A DNA stretch of 45,708 nucleotides from Mucilaginibacter sp. (GTDB taxonomy: Bacteria > Bacteroidota > Bacteroidia > Sphingobacteriales > Sphingobacteriaceae), in contig NZ_JAQBOW010000152.1 in the NCBI RefSeq assembly GCF_028287845.1, positions 1-45,708 of the forward strand. Reading direction: 5' to 3'. Positions 9,362 to 18,706 of the stretch are shown here, in pieces (position 1 is the stretch's first letter; each line of letters opens with the position of its first letter). The notes beneath the pieces were generated by a model. The model had not been told where the DNA came from. It saw only the letters and a list, made by a program, of their open reading frames with translations, and ran no database searches. Both the position numbers and the translations under genes were made by a program.

Positions 9362-10837
9362 ATGCTTAAACAGAACCTCCAACAAAAACTTTTACAGAAG
9401 CTATCGCCTCAACAAATACAATTTATTAAATTGTTGCAGGTGCCTACGGTATCGTTAGATACCCGTATAAAAGAGGAGTTGGAGGAGAATCCTGCACTTG
9501 AGGATCTGAGTTTGACTAACTTAAACGAACCCGAAGAACAATACCCAGACCGCGACCCCGACGAAGACAATTTTAACAGCGACGAAGAAAGAGGTGAAAC
9601 GGATGAATTTAATATTGACGATTACCTGCAGGAAGATAACGTAAATGAATACGGATCGCGCTATGACCAAAATGGCGATGATGATGAGGATAACAAAGAA
9701 ATACCGTTTGCTGTACAAAGCTCGTTCTTTGAGCTTTTGCAATCGCAGCTGGATATGCTTCCATTGTCTGATAAAGACTTTAAAATAGCTAATCAGATTA
9801 TCGGCAGTCTGGATGATGATGGTTATCTGCGCAGACCAATAACCTCGCTTACAGATGATCTTGCTTTCTCTCAAAACGTGATGGCCGAGGACGAAGAAGT
9901 GGAAGATATGCTGAGGCTGATACAAACTTTTGACCCTGCGGGGGTTGGCGCCCGTAGTTTGCAGGAATGTTTGTTAATACAATTACGTAAAAAGGATGTT
10001 AATGATCCTATTATAAAAAAAGCCATTAATGTAGTTGAGCATTACCTGGATGAGTTTACCCGCAAGCATTATGATAAGCTGGAAAAATCACTGAACATGA
10101 ATTCGATAGAATTGCGCGGGGTTGTAAATGAAATTTTAAAGCTCAACCCTAAACCAGGCGACTCGAACGAGGTTAACAGCAAGCAAATGCAGGTTATTCC
10201 TGATTTTCATATCAAGAATAGCGATGGTGTATTGATACTTACATTAAACTCCAAAAATGCTCCCGAATTAAGAGTGAGCCGCTCTTACCAGGAAATGTTT
10301 CAGCATTATGATAAGGCATCGCAAAAAGATAAAAAACTAAAGGAAGCAGTACAGTTTGTTAAACAAAAACTCGACTCGGCAAAATGGTTTATTGATGCTA
10401 TTAAACAAAGACAGCAAACCCTGTTAAAAACCATGAACGCCATAATGCAATACCAATATGAGTTCTTTTTAACAGGTGATGACAAGAACTTAAAACCAAT
10501 GATCCTGAAAGATATTGCCGACCGTATAGGCATGGATATCTCAACAGTTTCGCGTGTTGCCAACTCCAAATACGTACAAACAGAGCATGGTACTTATTTA
10601 TTAAAATCATTCTTCTCTGAAGCTATTCAAACAGAAAGCGGCGAAGAAGTTTCAAACAAGGAAGTTAAAAAGATACTGGAAGAACATATAGGCAAAGAAG
10701 ATAAGCACCACCCGCTTGCTGATGAAAAGCTAACCGATATACTTAAAGATGCCGGTTACAATATTGCCCGTCGTACCGTTGCCAAATATCGCGAGCAAAT
10801 GAACATTCCCGTTGCAAGGTTAAGGAAAGAGTTGTAA
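9362..10837 (+). CDS. rpoN: RNA polymerase sigma-54 factor RpoN
   Basis: 491 residues, full length. Region I is the glutamine/leucine-rich activator-contact segment LKQNLQQKLLQKLSPQQIQF. Region II is a very acidic linker (about residues 55-120). The core-binding domain follows (FDPAGVGARSLQECLLIQL), then the helix-turn-helix DIADRIGMDISTVSRVANSK that contacts -12, and the C-terminal RpoN box ARRTVAKYRE reading -24. It directs transcription that needs AAA+ activators. The gene converges with porP/sprF across a heptamer-repeat region. No activator gene lies in the window. Confidence 0.97.
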   Translation: MLKQNLQQKLLQKLSPQQIQFIKLLQVPTVSLDTRIKEELEENPALEDLSLTNLNEPEEQYPDRDPDEDNFNSDEERGETDEFNIDDYLQEDNVNEYGSRYDQNGDDDEDNKEIPFAVQSSFFELLQSQLDMLPLSDKDFKIANQIIGSLDDDGYLRRPITSLTDDLAFSQNVMAEDEEVEDMLRLIQTFDPAGVGARSLQECLLIQLRKKDVNDPIIKKAINVVEHYLDEFTRKHYDKLEKSLNMNSIELRGVVNEILKLNPKPGDSNEVNSKQMQVIPDFHIKNSDGVLILTLNSKNAPELRVSRSYQEMFQHYDKASQKDKKLKEAVQFVKQKLDSAKWFIDAIKQRQQTLLKTMNAIMQYQYEFFLTGDDKNLKPMILKDIADRIGMDISTVSRVANSKYVQTEHGTYLLKSFFSEAIQTESGEEVSNKEVKKILEEHIGKEDKHHPLADEKLTDILKDAGYNIARRTVAKYREQMNIPVARLRKEL

Positions 10838-10839
10838 TA

Positions 10840-10947
10840 GTCATTGGTCATTGGTCATTGGTCATTGGTCATTGGTGAGAATTGCTTGTTAATTTGATTG
10901 TTTTAAGTTATAGTATTGTTATTGGAAAAAAATAACTAATGACTAAA
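10840..10947. repeat. Tandem GTCATTG heptamers with inverted partner
   Basis: Five perfect tandem units of GTCATTG occupy 10840-10874, immediately after the rpoN stop. An inverted fragment ACTAATGACTAAAT lies at 10934-10947 before the porP stop, so the convergent intergenic region can fold back. It belongs to the same repeat family as 6821-6937. No T-run terminator is apparent. Confidence 0.8.
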
Positions 10948-11961
10948 TTAATGTTGCGGGCAGGTTACTTTATAACGGTTGTTTAGCAATAAACCTATTA
11001 CAATTTCATGCGTGCCATTACTTACCGTATTTAATGTAGATGTGGTGATATCATAAGAGTAACCAATATTAATAAATGAGCTTAAATTAAAGCCGGCCAG
11101 TATGCCAAATGAATCGCCATGACGGTATGAACCACCTAACCAAAATTTATCCTGAAAAGACGCTTTTACATTAATATCATAAGTTAACGGAACAGGCTGT
11201 ATTTCTTTAACTAAAAAAGATGGCAACAACGTAATATCATCTGATAGATATAGTTTTGTACCTGCTGTTAAAAAATAATGTGGTACGGTTTTACTAACGT
11301 TTACCGCTGTATTTGAGGTGCTGAAATATAAATTTTGCGGTAATAATTGCTGTACCGATGCACCTACATAATAAGCGCCTGAATACAACCACAATCCGGC
11401 ACCCAGATCAGGTTTCCATTGGCTATTATTACCATTGGTTATAGCAGGATCAAACGGGGTTGCTAATGTAATTTGCGAAGTATTTAAACTAATATGGTTA
11501 ACGCCTGCCAATACCCCTACGGCTAAATTTAATTGTGGGGCCAAACCAATATGATAAGCATAAGTGGCGTCTATATTTGTTTGCGTAATAGGTCCGGCCT
11601 TATCCGTTACTACCATAATACCAACACCATGATGGGGTTCAGAAGCACGGTAATCCTGTGTATATAACCTGCTTGATGGGTTTGTGCCCCCTCCTCCCGG
11701 GAAAGCTGTAGCATCTCCGTTCAAAAAACCGTTTCCTATTGGCAAATTAACCGTAAGATAGCTGGTCACAGGGGCGCCGTCCAGACCCGTCCACTGGCTG
11801 CGATAACCCAATTTAGCATCAGTATAATTTTCAATACCCGATACCGCTGGATTTAAGAGATAATTGTTAAATACATATTGAGTATACTGCGGTAACTGCT
11901 GAGCCGTCGCCATTCGGATACTAAAAACAATAAGAATAAATAAGTATAAAACCCTCTTCAT
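10948..11961 (-). CDS. PorP/SprF family type IX secretion system membrane protein
   Basis: 337 residues with a signal peptide ending ATAQ and the family opening QLPQYTQYVFNNYLLNPA (about residues 21-38), followed by YRSQWTGLDGAP. These outer-membrane beta-barrels attach or help export type IX (Por) substrates, often a giant adhesin with a CHU_C (type B) sorting domain encoded next door. A fragment of such an adhesin lies just upstream, on the opposite strand, supporting the assignment but suggesting the partner has been lost. The many short beta strands with Tyr/Gly-rich turns fit a barrel. Confidence 0.93.
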   Translation of the reverse strand: MKRVLYLFILIVFSIRMATAQQLPQYTQYVFNNYLLNPAVSGIENYTDAKLGYRSQWTGLDGAPVTSYLTVNLPIGNGFLNGDATAFPGGGGTNPSSRLYTQDYRASEPHHGVGIMVVTDKAGPITQTNIDATYAYHIGLAPQLNLAVGVLAGVNHISLNTSQITLATPFDPAITNGNNSQWKPDLGAGLWLYSGAYYVGASVQQLLPQNLYFSTSNTAVNVSKTVPHYFLTAGTKLYLSDDITLLPSFLVKEIQPVPLTYDINVKASFQDKFWLGGSYRHGDSFGILAGFNLSSFINIGYSYDITTSTLNTVSNGTHEIVIGLLLNNRYKVTCPQH

Positions 11962-12127
11962 TAGTAATTTATGTCACCTGCTTACTTGCACTACTGGCTT
12001 CAGTTGATAATTGGTATTTGTTGTAAGTAAATTAAAACAGATTTGTTCTAAATTATCACTAACAATAGTATTTTGACGAATATAGCTTTTCTAAAATTAT
12101 CTTAACGTACTCAGTTACAAATTTTAA

Positions 12128-12336
12128 CAAGCATATAAGCCACCCAGGGTAAATACAACGGCGGGTACTAGCTCATTACGGGCAATTATCCAATAACAGT
12201 AAGCAGCGCGGCATCTCCAACTTACACTATTAATTATATAACCGGTATGCTTATTGTTACTCCTATTGTTCGACAAATTGATGTGCCAAATGCCTTTACC
12301 CCTAATGGCGATGGGATAAAGAGTTGCATTTACTAA
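12128..12336 (+). pseudogene. Remnant of a type IX-secreted adhesin (MBG domain plus start of CHU_C sorting domain)
   Basis: The 370-bp gap between porP and the response regulator holds no intact gene, but two forward frames give recognisable protein. Frame one (12128-12175) reads QAYKPPRVNTTAGTSS. After a frameshift near 12176-12181, the second reads GNYPITVSSAASPTYTINYI, then TGMLIVTP and VPNAFTPNGDGI, ending at TAA 12334-12336. The first parts match the end of an MBG repeat and the last is the hallmark opening of the CHU_C / gliding-motility C-terminal domain. The rest of the sorting domain and everything upstream is gone. I infer a decayed adhesin that once worked with the neighbouring PorP/SprF protein. 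The remaining bases of this gap (11962-12127) hold nothing else I recognise. Confidence 0.8.
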
Positions 12337-12370
12337 TAATGGTTAGGTGGCCGATAATTGTAAATTTTAA

Positions 12371-12820
12371 TTAAATACGGGATTTCCCTATTGCATCTAA
12401 TTCAGCATAAGCAATTTGCAGTTTGTGAGCCAGGTCTTTATTTTCTTTTCTTAAATAATATATTTCAAGCGCGTTTTCAATATACATTTTCAGCTCGTCA
12501 TTCTGCCATGGCTTAACCAGGTACTTATAAACCTGGCCCCGGTTTATGGCATCCATAACCGCGTTTATATCAGAAAAACCAGTCAATAATATTCTTATGG
12601 TATCGGGATATATGGGTAAGATCGACTCCAAAAACTCAATCCCCGTCATACCGGGCATGCGTTGGTCTGTTATAATAACCCCAATTTCCTGGCTATCCAA
12701 TATTTTTCGACCCTCTTTTGCAGAAATTGCAGTAAACACTTCAAAATCACGTCTGAAAGCAGCTTTAAAGCTATTCAGATTATTTATTTCATCATCAATG
12801 TATAATACACCTATTGCCAT
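12371..12820 (-). CDS. Response regulator, receiver domain with C-terminal coiled coil
   Basis: 149 residues: one CheY-like receiver domain (1 to about 120) with acidic pair D9-D10, phospho-acceptor D52 in VIITDQRMPG, conserved T80 and K103 (YLVKPW), then a short charged coiled coil. There is no DNA-binding or enzymatic output. The LLTGFSD and INRGQVYKYLVKPW segments resemble receivers of RpfG-type (HD-GYP) regulators. It is divergently paired with the histidine kinase starting at 12933, its likely partner, across a 112-bp AT-rich gap that must hold both promoters. The output may be protein-protein contact or feedback onto the kinase. Confidence 0.92.
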   Translation of the reverse strand: MAIGVLYIDDEINNLNSFKAAFRRDFEVFTAISAKEGRKILDSQEIGVIITDQRMPGMTGIEFLESILPIYPDTIRILLTGFSDINAVMDAINRGQVYKYLVKPWQNDELKMYIENALEIYYLRKENKDLAHKLQIAYAELDAIGKSRI

Positions 12821-12932
12821 AGTAAAATTTAACGGTTTGAGCAGCTATCTATTTAAAAAATTAAAAAATGCACTAAATTTTAATTTTCTGTGCATTTTTA
12901 TAATATCTTTTTTTGAAAGCTGTTTGGTAAAA

Positions 12933-15119
12933 ATGAAAAAAATATTGTTAATACTGTATGCTATTATACAAATTTCCCGGGCATTTGCTGCACAAACAGA
13001 TACTTTAAAGATCAATGTAAAGGAAACTAAGTATTTAACACATCAATATTTTCTTGAATTAGAAGATCCGGATAATATTTTCACCGCAAAAGATATTATT
13101 CAAAATAATAATTTTCATAGCATTAGTTCTTCCTTTCCGCTTTTAAAATATTCAAAATCAGTAACCTGGTTAAAATTTACTTTAAAAAACAATACCGACC
13201 AACCCCTAGTAGCTATAACTATTGGTAAAAGTATAATTGACGATTTTGACATTTTTTTTGATGAAATTACCAGTCGTAATAATGATCATGTTAATCATCA
13301 CATAAAACATTTATCATCTAAAGACCCGCAGTATAATTCTAATTTACTAACCCAGGGCGTTACACTTATTAATATACCCATTTTGCCCGATTCATCTAAT
13401 ACATTCTACGCCCGTATAAAAAGTAATGCTTCAACCGTCATACCCATAGAAGTGCATAGCTCTTCTCAATTTTTGCAAAAACGCAGTATTGATAATATGA
13501 TAAGCGGCGCTATTGCAGGTATGTTTTTAGTAATGGCACTTTATAACCTCATGCTGTTTATTACTGTAGGCGATAAAAGCTACCTGTATTATGTTATCTA
13601 TATTGTTTTTTTAGGGTTAACACAATCATTATTATTAGGTTTTGGCAGCGCTTTATTACCGCACAATCTTAAAGCGCTAAACAATTATGTTACTCCGCTT
13701 TTAAGATCATGCTTGGGTTATTCACTGTTATTATTTGCAGGGGAGTTTTTACAACTAAAACAAAACATAAAACAATATTATCGGGTATTTCTATTCCTAT
13801 ACGTATTATATTTATTACCACTTATAGCAATACTCGCGGGCCAGGCACATATAGCTTATACGCTTATTACCGTGGCCGCGTTAACAACGTCATTAACATT
13901 ATTATTTATTGTTGCTGTTCTTTACATCAAAGGATTTAAACCCGCCAAATTTTTTATGATAGGCTGGGGTTTATTTTTACTGGCTGTGTTAATTACTATT
14001 GGCCGTAATAACGGCTTGATACCTTACAATTATTTTACACTTAATATAATTATATACAGTGCATTAATTGAATTGATATTATTCTCGGTCGCACTGGCAG
14101 ATAAGATAAATTTTTACCGGCATCAAAACACACAATCGCAACAGGCGGCTCTTACTATTGCTAAAGAAAACGAGCGATTAATAACCGAACAAAATATTTT
14201 TTTAGAAAACAAAGTAAAAGAGCGAACGCAAGAGCTTATACAAACCAATCAAAACTTATCAATAACTATTGATAACCTAAAATCTGCACAAATGCAGTTA
14301 ATTGAAACAGAAAAGATGGCATTATTGGGCCAACTTACCGCCGGTGTAGCTCATGAAATTAATAACCCCATAAACTTTGTAAGCGCGAACGTTAAACCCC
14401 TGCGTGTTGATTTTGATGAGATATTTTTATTGCTTAATAAATATGATGAAGCTGCAAATAATCCAGGTAAATCCAAGTTGCTAAATGACGCCAATAATTA
14501 CAAACAAACTATAGATGCTGATTTTGTTAAAAGCGAGATAAAAATTTTATTAGATGGCGTAGAAGAAGGAGCCACCCGCACAGCAGAAATAGTACAAAGC
14601 CTGCGCACCTTTAGCCGTATGGATGAGTTGGTTATAATGCCCGCTAATATAAACTCGGCTATATTAAGTACCTTAATTATATTAAGAAGCTCCATTCCCT
14701 ATTATATCGAAATAAAACCCCTATTAAATAAACTTGAACCGTTAAATTGCTATTCGGGTAAAATTAACCAGGCACTTATAAACCTCATTAATAACAGCAT
14801 ACAAGCAATAAAAGCAAAAGAGGGACATGAAAATGAGAGCATAATTATTAAAACCCAAGATCAACCCGATCATATATTGATAGAAATTACTGATACCGGA
14901 ATAGGAATGACCCCGGCCGTAAGGCAACGTATATTTGAGCCTTTTTTTACAACAAAAAATATTGGTGATGGTACAGGGTTGGGCCTCTCCATTGTATTTG
15001 GAATTATTGAAAAACACAATGGCACCATCCTGGTAGAATCTATACCTGGCCAGGGTTCAACATTTACGGTAACACTGCCTAAAAGTTTAAAAAGCGATAT
15101 TGAAGAACCAACCTTCTAA
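12933..15119 (+). CDS. 7TMR-DISM sensor histidine kinase
   Basis: 728 residues from the ATG at 12933, which gives a signal peptide (MKKILLILYAIIQISRAFA). The open frame extends far upstream, but that part overlaps the response regulator in antisense and is rejected. Domains: periplasmic 7TMR-DISM extracellular domain (about 20-170, with SVTWLKFTLKN), seven transmembrane helices (about 185-395), a coiled coil, the dimerisation domain with phospho-accepting H474 (GQLTAGVAHEINNP), and a HATPase_c domain with N box (INLINNSIQAI), G1 (DTGIGM), F box (FEPFFTT) and G2 (GTGLGLSIV). DISM sensors often bind carbohydrate-like ligands; the ligand here is unknown. The stop overlaps the convergent ABC gene by 4 bp. 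Confidence 0.95.
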   Translation: MKKILLILYAIIQISRAFAAQTDTLKINVKETKYLTHQYFLELEDPDNIFTAKDIIQNNNFHSISSSFPLLKYSKSVTWLKFTLKNNTDQPLVAITIGKSIIDDFDIFFDEITSRNNDHVNHHIKHLSSKDPQYNSNLLTQGVTLINIPILPDSSNTFYARIKSNASTVIPIEVHSSSQFLQKRSIDNMISGAIAGMFLVMALYNLMLFITVGDKSYLYYVIYIVFLGLTQSLLLGFGSALLPHNLKALNNYVTPLLRSCLGYSLLLFAGEFLQLKQNIKQYYRVFLFLYVLYLLPLIAILAGQAHIAYTLITVAALTTSLTLLFIVAVLYIKGFKPAKFFMIGWGLFLLAVLITIGRNNGLIPYNYFTLNIIIYSALIELILFSVALADKINFYRHQNTQSQQAALTIAKENERLITEQNIFLENKVKERTQELIQTNQNLSITIDNLKSAQMQLIETEKMALLGQLTAGVAHEINNPINFVSANVKPLRVDFDEIFLLLNKYDEAANNPGKSKLLNDANNYKQTIDADFVKSEIKILLDGVEEGATRTAEIVQSLRTFSRMDELVIMPANINSAILSTLIILRSSIPYYIEIKPLLNKLEPLNCYSGKINQALINLINNSIQAIKAKEGHENESIIIKTQDQPDHILIEITDTGIGMTPAVRQRIFEPFFTTKNIGDGTGLGLSIVFGIIEKHNGTILVESIPGQGSTFTVTLPKSLKSDIEEPTF

Positions 15120-16873
15120 CTCACCCTTTTACCTTTAAGCAGCATATTCATTGCATCATTTAATGAACCGGCCCTGGTAACCTCGCCTGAATTAACGAAG
15201 TAAATCTCGTCAGCATTTTCTATTGTATTTAAACGGTGAGCTATAATTACACGGGTAGTATGCCGCGGTAAATTGTTTAAAATTTCGCCTAATAGTTTTT
15301 CGGTTATGGTATCAATGTTCGCGGTGGCTTCATCTAATATTAACAGGTCCGGGTTACGTAATACTGCCCTCATAAAAGCTATTAATTGTTTTTGGCCCAA
15401 ACTAATACTATCCCCACCCGATAGTACTTTTGTATCTAATCCGCTCTCAAAGATGGCTAACAAATTACCCAGGTTAGCATCGGTTATAACTAGCTCCATC
15501 TGTTCGCTGGTATGATCTTTATAAAGCTCATTTCCATATAAAATATTCTCTCTTACGGTCCCCGTAAATAAAAATGGCTCTTGTAAAATAAAGCCTATTT
15601 TTTTTGAACGCTCATCAGCGTCGTAGCTTCTTATATCCCTGCCGTTAAGTAATACCATCCCCTTGTTAGGATCATATAAGCGGGCAATTAATGACGCGGT
15701 TGTAGTTTTACCGCCTCCCGTAGGGCCAACTAATGCATAGGTTTTACCGGGCTCCAGTTTAAAGCTTACGTTGTGTAAAATTTCGTTGCCGTCTGTATAC
15801 CCAAAGTGCACATTTCTAAACTCCAGCAGCGTGGTTGTAGATTCTGCAAGTACATTATCAACATTAACCAGGTTGGTTTCTAATCCTAATATTTGCGATA
15901 TCCTGTCCCATGCGGCCATAGCCGTTTGAAAATTGGCCCATAATGCTGCCAATTGCCTTAAGGGGTTATAAAATAGCGTTACGTATGATAGGTAAGCAAT
16001 TAGCAATCCTATAGAAAAATCGGTGCCGATAAGGTAGATACCGTAAACCAATACCGTTAATTGTGCTATGCCGGAGAACAAGCTATATACCGGCATGAAA
16101 ACATTATTAGCCAGGCCGGCACTGATAGCCGTTTTATAATTTTGCTGATTAGCGCCATCAAACCGCTTCCTGAAATAATCGCGGCGATTAAAAGCGATGA
16201 TAACTTTAAAATTGTTTAAGCTCTCCTGTATCTCGGCGCTCATCCCCCCTACGCTCTTCAGGTTTTTAGCATTAGTTCTTTTTACCCAGGGCGATACAAT
16301 AGTAGTAAATACCAATATCAGCAACATAGGGGCAACCGCAGCCACACCAAGCTGAATATGGATAGTTAATAAAAACACGCCCGCGCCCGCCATGGTAGCA
16401 ATGCTGCCAATAAACTGTACTAATGATTGCGAGAAAAACTGGTTCAGTTTATCCGTGTCATTATTAACGCGCGATATCAGGTCGCCGGCTTTGTTCTGAT
16501 TAAAAAAATCAACCGGCAACAATTGTAGTTTATTAAATATGGCATTGCGCAACGTAAATAACATACGCTGCCCTACCCCGCCCATTAATTTGGTTTGCAA
16601 ATAGCTGGTTATTAACCCCACCAAATACATAGCCAGCAATATGCCCGAGAACATCAATACACCCTGGTACTGTTTGGTTTGCACATATTTATCAATAGTG
16701 TACCCTACTATAAATGGCCCCAGCAGGTTTAAGGTTGAATTAACCAGGATAGTGATGGTTGCCAGTATCAGCGTTTGCTTTTCGTGCGCTATTAATTGCA
16801 GCAGCTTTTTAAGCGCGGCAAGCGTCGACGTTTTTTCTGCCTGCTCTGACAGGTTGTTCAAATTATAATTCAT
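15116..16873 (-). CDS. ABC exporter half-transporter with the catalytically competent ATPase site
   Basis: 585 residues: an N-terminal six-helix exporter membrane domain (about 20-320) and a C-terminal ATPase domain with Walker A GPTGGGKTT, Q-loop ILQEP, Walker B LLILDEATANID and H-loop IIAHRLNTI. The signature is ISLGQ, not LSGGQ. I choose the ATG at 16873 over that at 16912: it starts MNYNLNNLSEQAE and reduces overlap with the upstream ABC gene to 11 bp. With that neighbour it forms a heterodimeric type IV (MsbA/TM287-288-like) exporter. Substrate unknown; drugs, lipids or peptides are all possible. Confidence 0.93.
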   Translation of the reverse strand: MNYNLNNLSEQAEKTSTLAALKKLLQLIAHEKQTLILATITILVNSTLNLLGPFIVGYTIDKYVQTKQYQGVLMFSGILLAMYLVGLITSYLQTKLMGGVGQRMLFTLRNAIFNKLQLLPVDFFNQNKAGDLISRVNNDTDKLNQFFSQSLVQFIGSIATMAGAGVFLLTIHIQLGVAAVAPMLLILVFTTIVSPWVKRTNAKNLKSVGGMSAEIQESLNNFKVIIAFNRRDYFRKRFDGANQQNYKTAISAGLANNVFMPVYSLFSGIAQLTVLVYGIYLIGTDFSIGLLIAYLSYVTLFYNPLRQLAALWANFQTAMAAWDRISQILGLETNLVNVDNVLAESTTTLLEFRNVHFGYTDGNEILHNVSFKLEPGKTYALVGPTGGGKTTTASLIARLYDPNKGMVLLNGRDIRSYDADERSKKIGFILQEPFLFTGTVRENILYGNELYKDHTSEQMELVITDANLGNLLAIFESGLDTKVLSGGDSISLGQKQLIAFMRAVLRNPDLLILDEATANIDTITEKLLGEILNNLPRHTTRVIIAHRLNTIENADEIYFVNSGEVTRAGSLNDAMNMLLKGKRVS

Positions 16874-18605
16874 AATTGCTGGTGCTTTGTTGTGAATTAA
16901 AAATTTGTACATATTCGGGACAGATATCCATCAATTCGTTATGTGTGCCACCTGCAATAATTTCGCCCTGCATCAGCAGGATAATCTGGTCATAATGCTC
17001 AATGGCGGCTATTTTTTGTGTTACGGATAGCAAGGTAATTTCAGGATAGTTTTTTTGTACGTTGGCTAATATCTTTCGCTCAGTACTAGCATCAACCCTT
17101 GCGGTAAAATCATCCAGCAATAATATTTTGGGGTTAACCGCTAAGGCCCTTGCCAGCATAATACGCTGTTTTTGCCCGCCTGATAGGCTCGAACCGCGTT
17201 CAGACACTATAGTGTTCAATCCATCGGGCAAGCTTTCAATAAATTCTTTTAGTTCGGCGGTATCTATCGCTTTTTGTAATGATTCGTTGGTAACGGTATC
17301 GCTAAACGCAATGTTTTCGCGAATGCTCATGTTAAATATGATACTGTCCTGGAAAACAAAACCCACCTGGCTATGAAAAGCTTCACTGTTATAACTGTCA
17401 ATGCTATTGCCGTCAAATTCAATTTCGCCCGCATTGGCCGGTATCAAACCGGTAAGCAAATATAATAGCTGTGTTTTACCCGCAGCCGTAGGGCCAATTA
17501 TTGCAATTTTTGATCCGGCTTTTATAGATAGAGATATATCTTTAAGCGCGGGCTTTTGTCCGTAAATAACTGATACCTCTTTTAGCTCAATATTACCTTG
17601 CAAACTGGTGGTAATGGTTCCGTTATCTACCATGTCGGGCGCATTCAATACCGAGCTTATACGTTGATAGGACGCAGTTGCCTGCGCAATTATATTACTC
17701 ATAAACCCAATTACCAGTATCGGGAATATCAGCATTGCTAAATAACTGTTAAAGGCAGCAAAATTACCCAGGCTCATGGTTCCGTTTATTACATAATGCC
17801 CGCCCAATGCCAGTATGGTTAAGGCTGATAGGTTGGCCGTAAATGTAATTACCGGGATAAGGCCGGCAAACATGCGTAATATAGCAAGCCCAAAATCCCT
17901 TGCCTTGGCATTGGCCTCTAAAAACTTAGCTGTTTCCAGGTTTTGCGAATTGATAACCCTTATAAGGGCCGAGCCCAGGATACTTTCATTTATAATCTTG
18001 TTTAACCAGTCTATAACCTCGCGGCTTTGTTTAAACAGTACCCTTACTGTTTTCAGCACATAAAAGAACGTACCGCCAATTATGGGGATGATAGCAATAA
18101 CGGTTAAAGCCAGCCGCCAGTTAATGGTCAACAATAAAACGCTGGCACCTACAATTATTACCAGCGATGATATAATGGATACAATGGCTTGCGATACAAA
18201 CAGTTTTATAGAATCGGTATCGGCGGTTAAATTGGTAAGCAGTTTTGATGGATTTGCCTGCTCAATAAAAGCATGGCTTTGTTTTGATATTTTATCAGAA
18301 AGCCGGGTGCGCAAATCTCTTGCAACACGCTCAGAAGCATAGGTCTGGATAATACTTTGCAGGTAACCAAATATAAAGATCAACAGTACCGCTACACCAA
18401 ACTGGGTTATAATATGTTTAAAATCAAAATGCCCTTGTGTATAGGCATCTATCCCGGTGGCTATTATTTTAGGCAGTAATAAATTAATTCCATTGCTAAA
18501 AAGCGCGAACACCAGCAGCATGGTAACCATACCACTATAAGGTTTAAGCAGGCTGAATATCCCCGGCGGCTTTTTTTGATCTAAATTCTGTTTTTCTGGC
18601 GGCAT
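16863..18605 (-). CDS. ABC exporter half-transporter with a degenerate ATPase site
   Basis: 580 residues with the same exporter layout: six helices (about 25-315), then an ATPase domain with Walker A GPTAAGKTQ, Q-loop FVFQDS and a canonical LSGGQKQR signature. Walker B reads LLLDDFTARVD, so the catalytic Glu is Asp (D499), and the H-loop reads SVTQK, with Gln (Q530) in place of His. These are exactly the changes seen in the non-hydrolysing partner of asymmetric heterodimeric exporters. It is the upstream gene of a two-gene operon; the second gene overlaps it and carries the intact Glu and His plus a weak signature. The pairing is self-consistent. Confidence 0.93.
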   Translation of the reverse strand: MPPEKQNLDQKKPPGIFSLLKPYSGMVTMLLVFALFSNGINLLLPKIIATGIDAYTQGHFDFKHIITQFGVAVLLIFIFGYLQSIIQTYASERVARDLRTRLSDKISKQSHAFIEQANPSKLLTNLTADTDSIKLFVSQAIVSIISSLVIIVGASVLLLTINWRLALTVIAIIPIIGGTFFYVLKTVRVLFKQSREVIDWLNKIINESILGSALIRVINSQNLETAKFLEANAKARDFGLAILRMFAGLIPVITFTANLSALTILALGGHYVINGTMSLGNFAAFNSYLAMLIFPILVIGFMSNIIAQATASYQRISSVLNAPDMVDNGTITTSLQGNIELKEVSVIYGQKPALKDISLSIKAGSKIAIIGPTAAGKTQLLYLLTGLIPANAGEIEFDGNSIDSYNSEAFHSQVGFVFQDSIIFNMSIRENIAFSDTVTNESLQKAIDTAELKEFIESLPDGLNTIVSERGSSLSGGQKQRIMLARALAVNPKILLLDDFTARVDASTERKILANVQKNYPEITLLSVTQKIAAIEHYDQIILLMQGEIIAGGTHNELMDICPEYVQIFNSQQSTSNYEL

Positions 18606-18706
18606 GTATGTTTATTTGTCAAATATTATGCAATTGTTTGGAATCTCAATAACAAAGTAGACGATTGTGTAATTATAATATTTTAAAATGTGCAAATAAA
18701 TTAAAA

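Noticed and set aside
9521..9925. Long reverse-strand frame opposite rpoN
   Set aside because: Mirrors the acidic codon-rich linker of rpoN; no recognisable protein.
10840..10880. Short tandem repeats considered as a CRISPR array
   Set aside because: Units are 7 bp with no spacers, and no cas genes are near.
12546..12932. Upstream extension of the histidine kinase frame by 129 codons
   Set aside because: It overlaps the response regulator in antisense and lacks family similarity; the ATG at 12933 gives a signal peptide right before the sensor domain.
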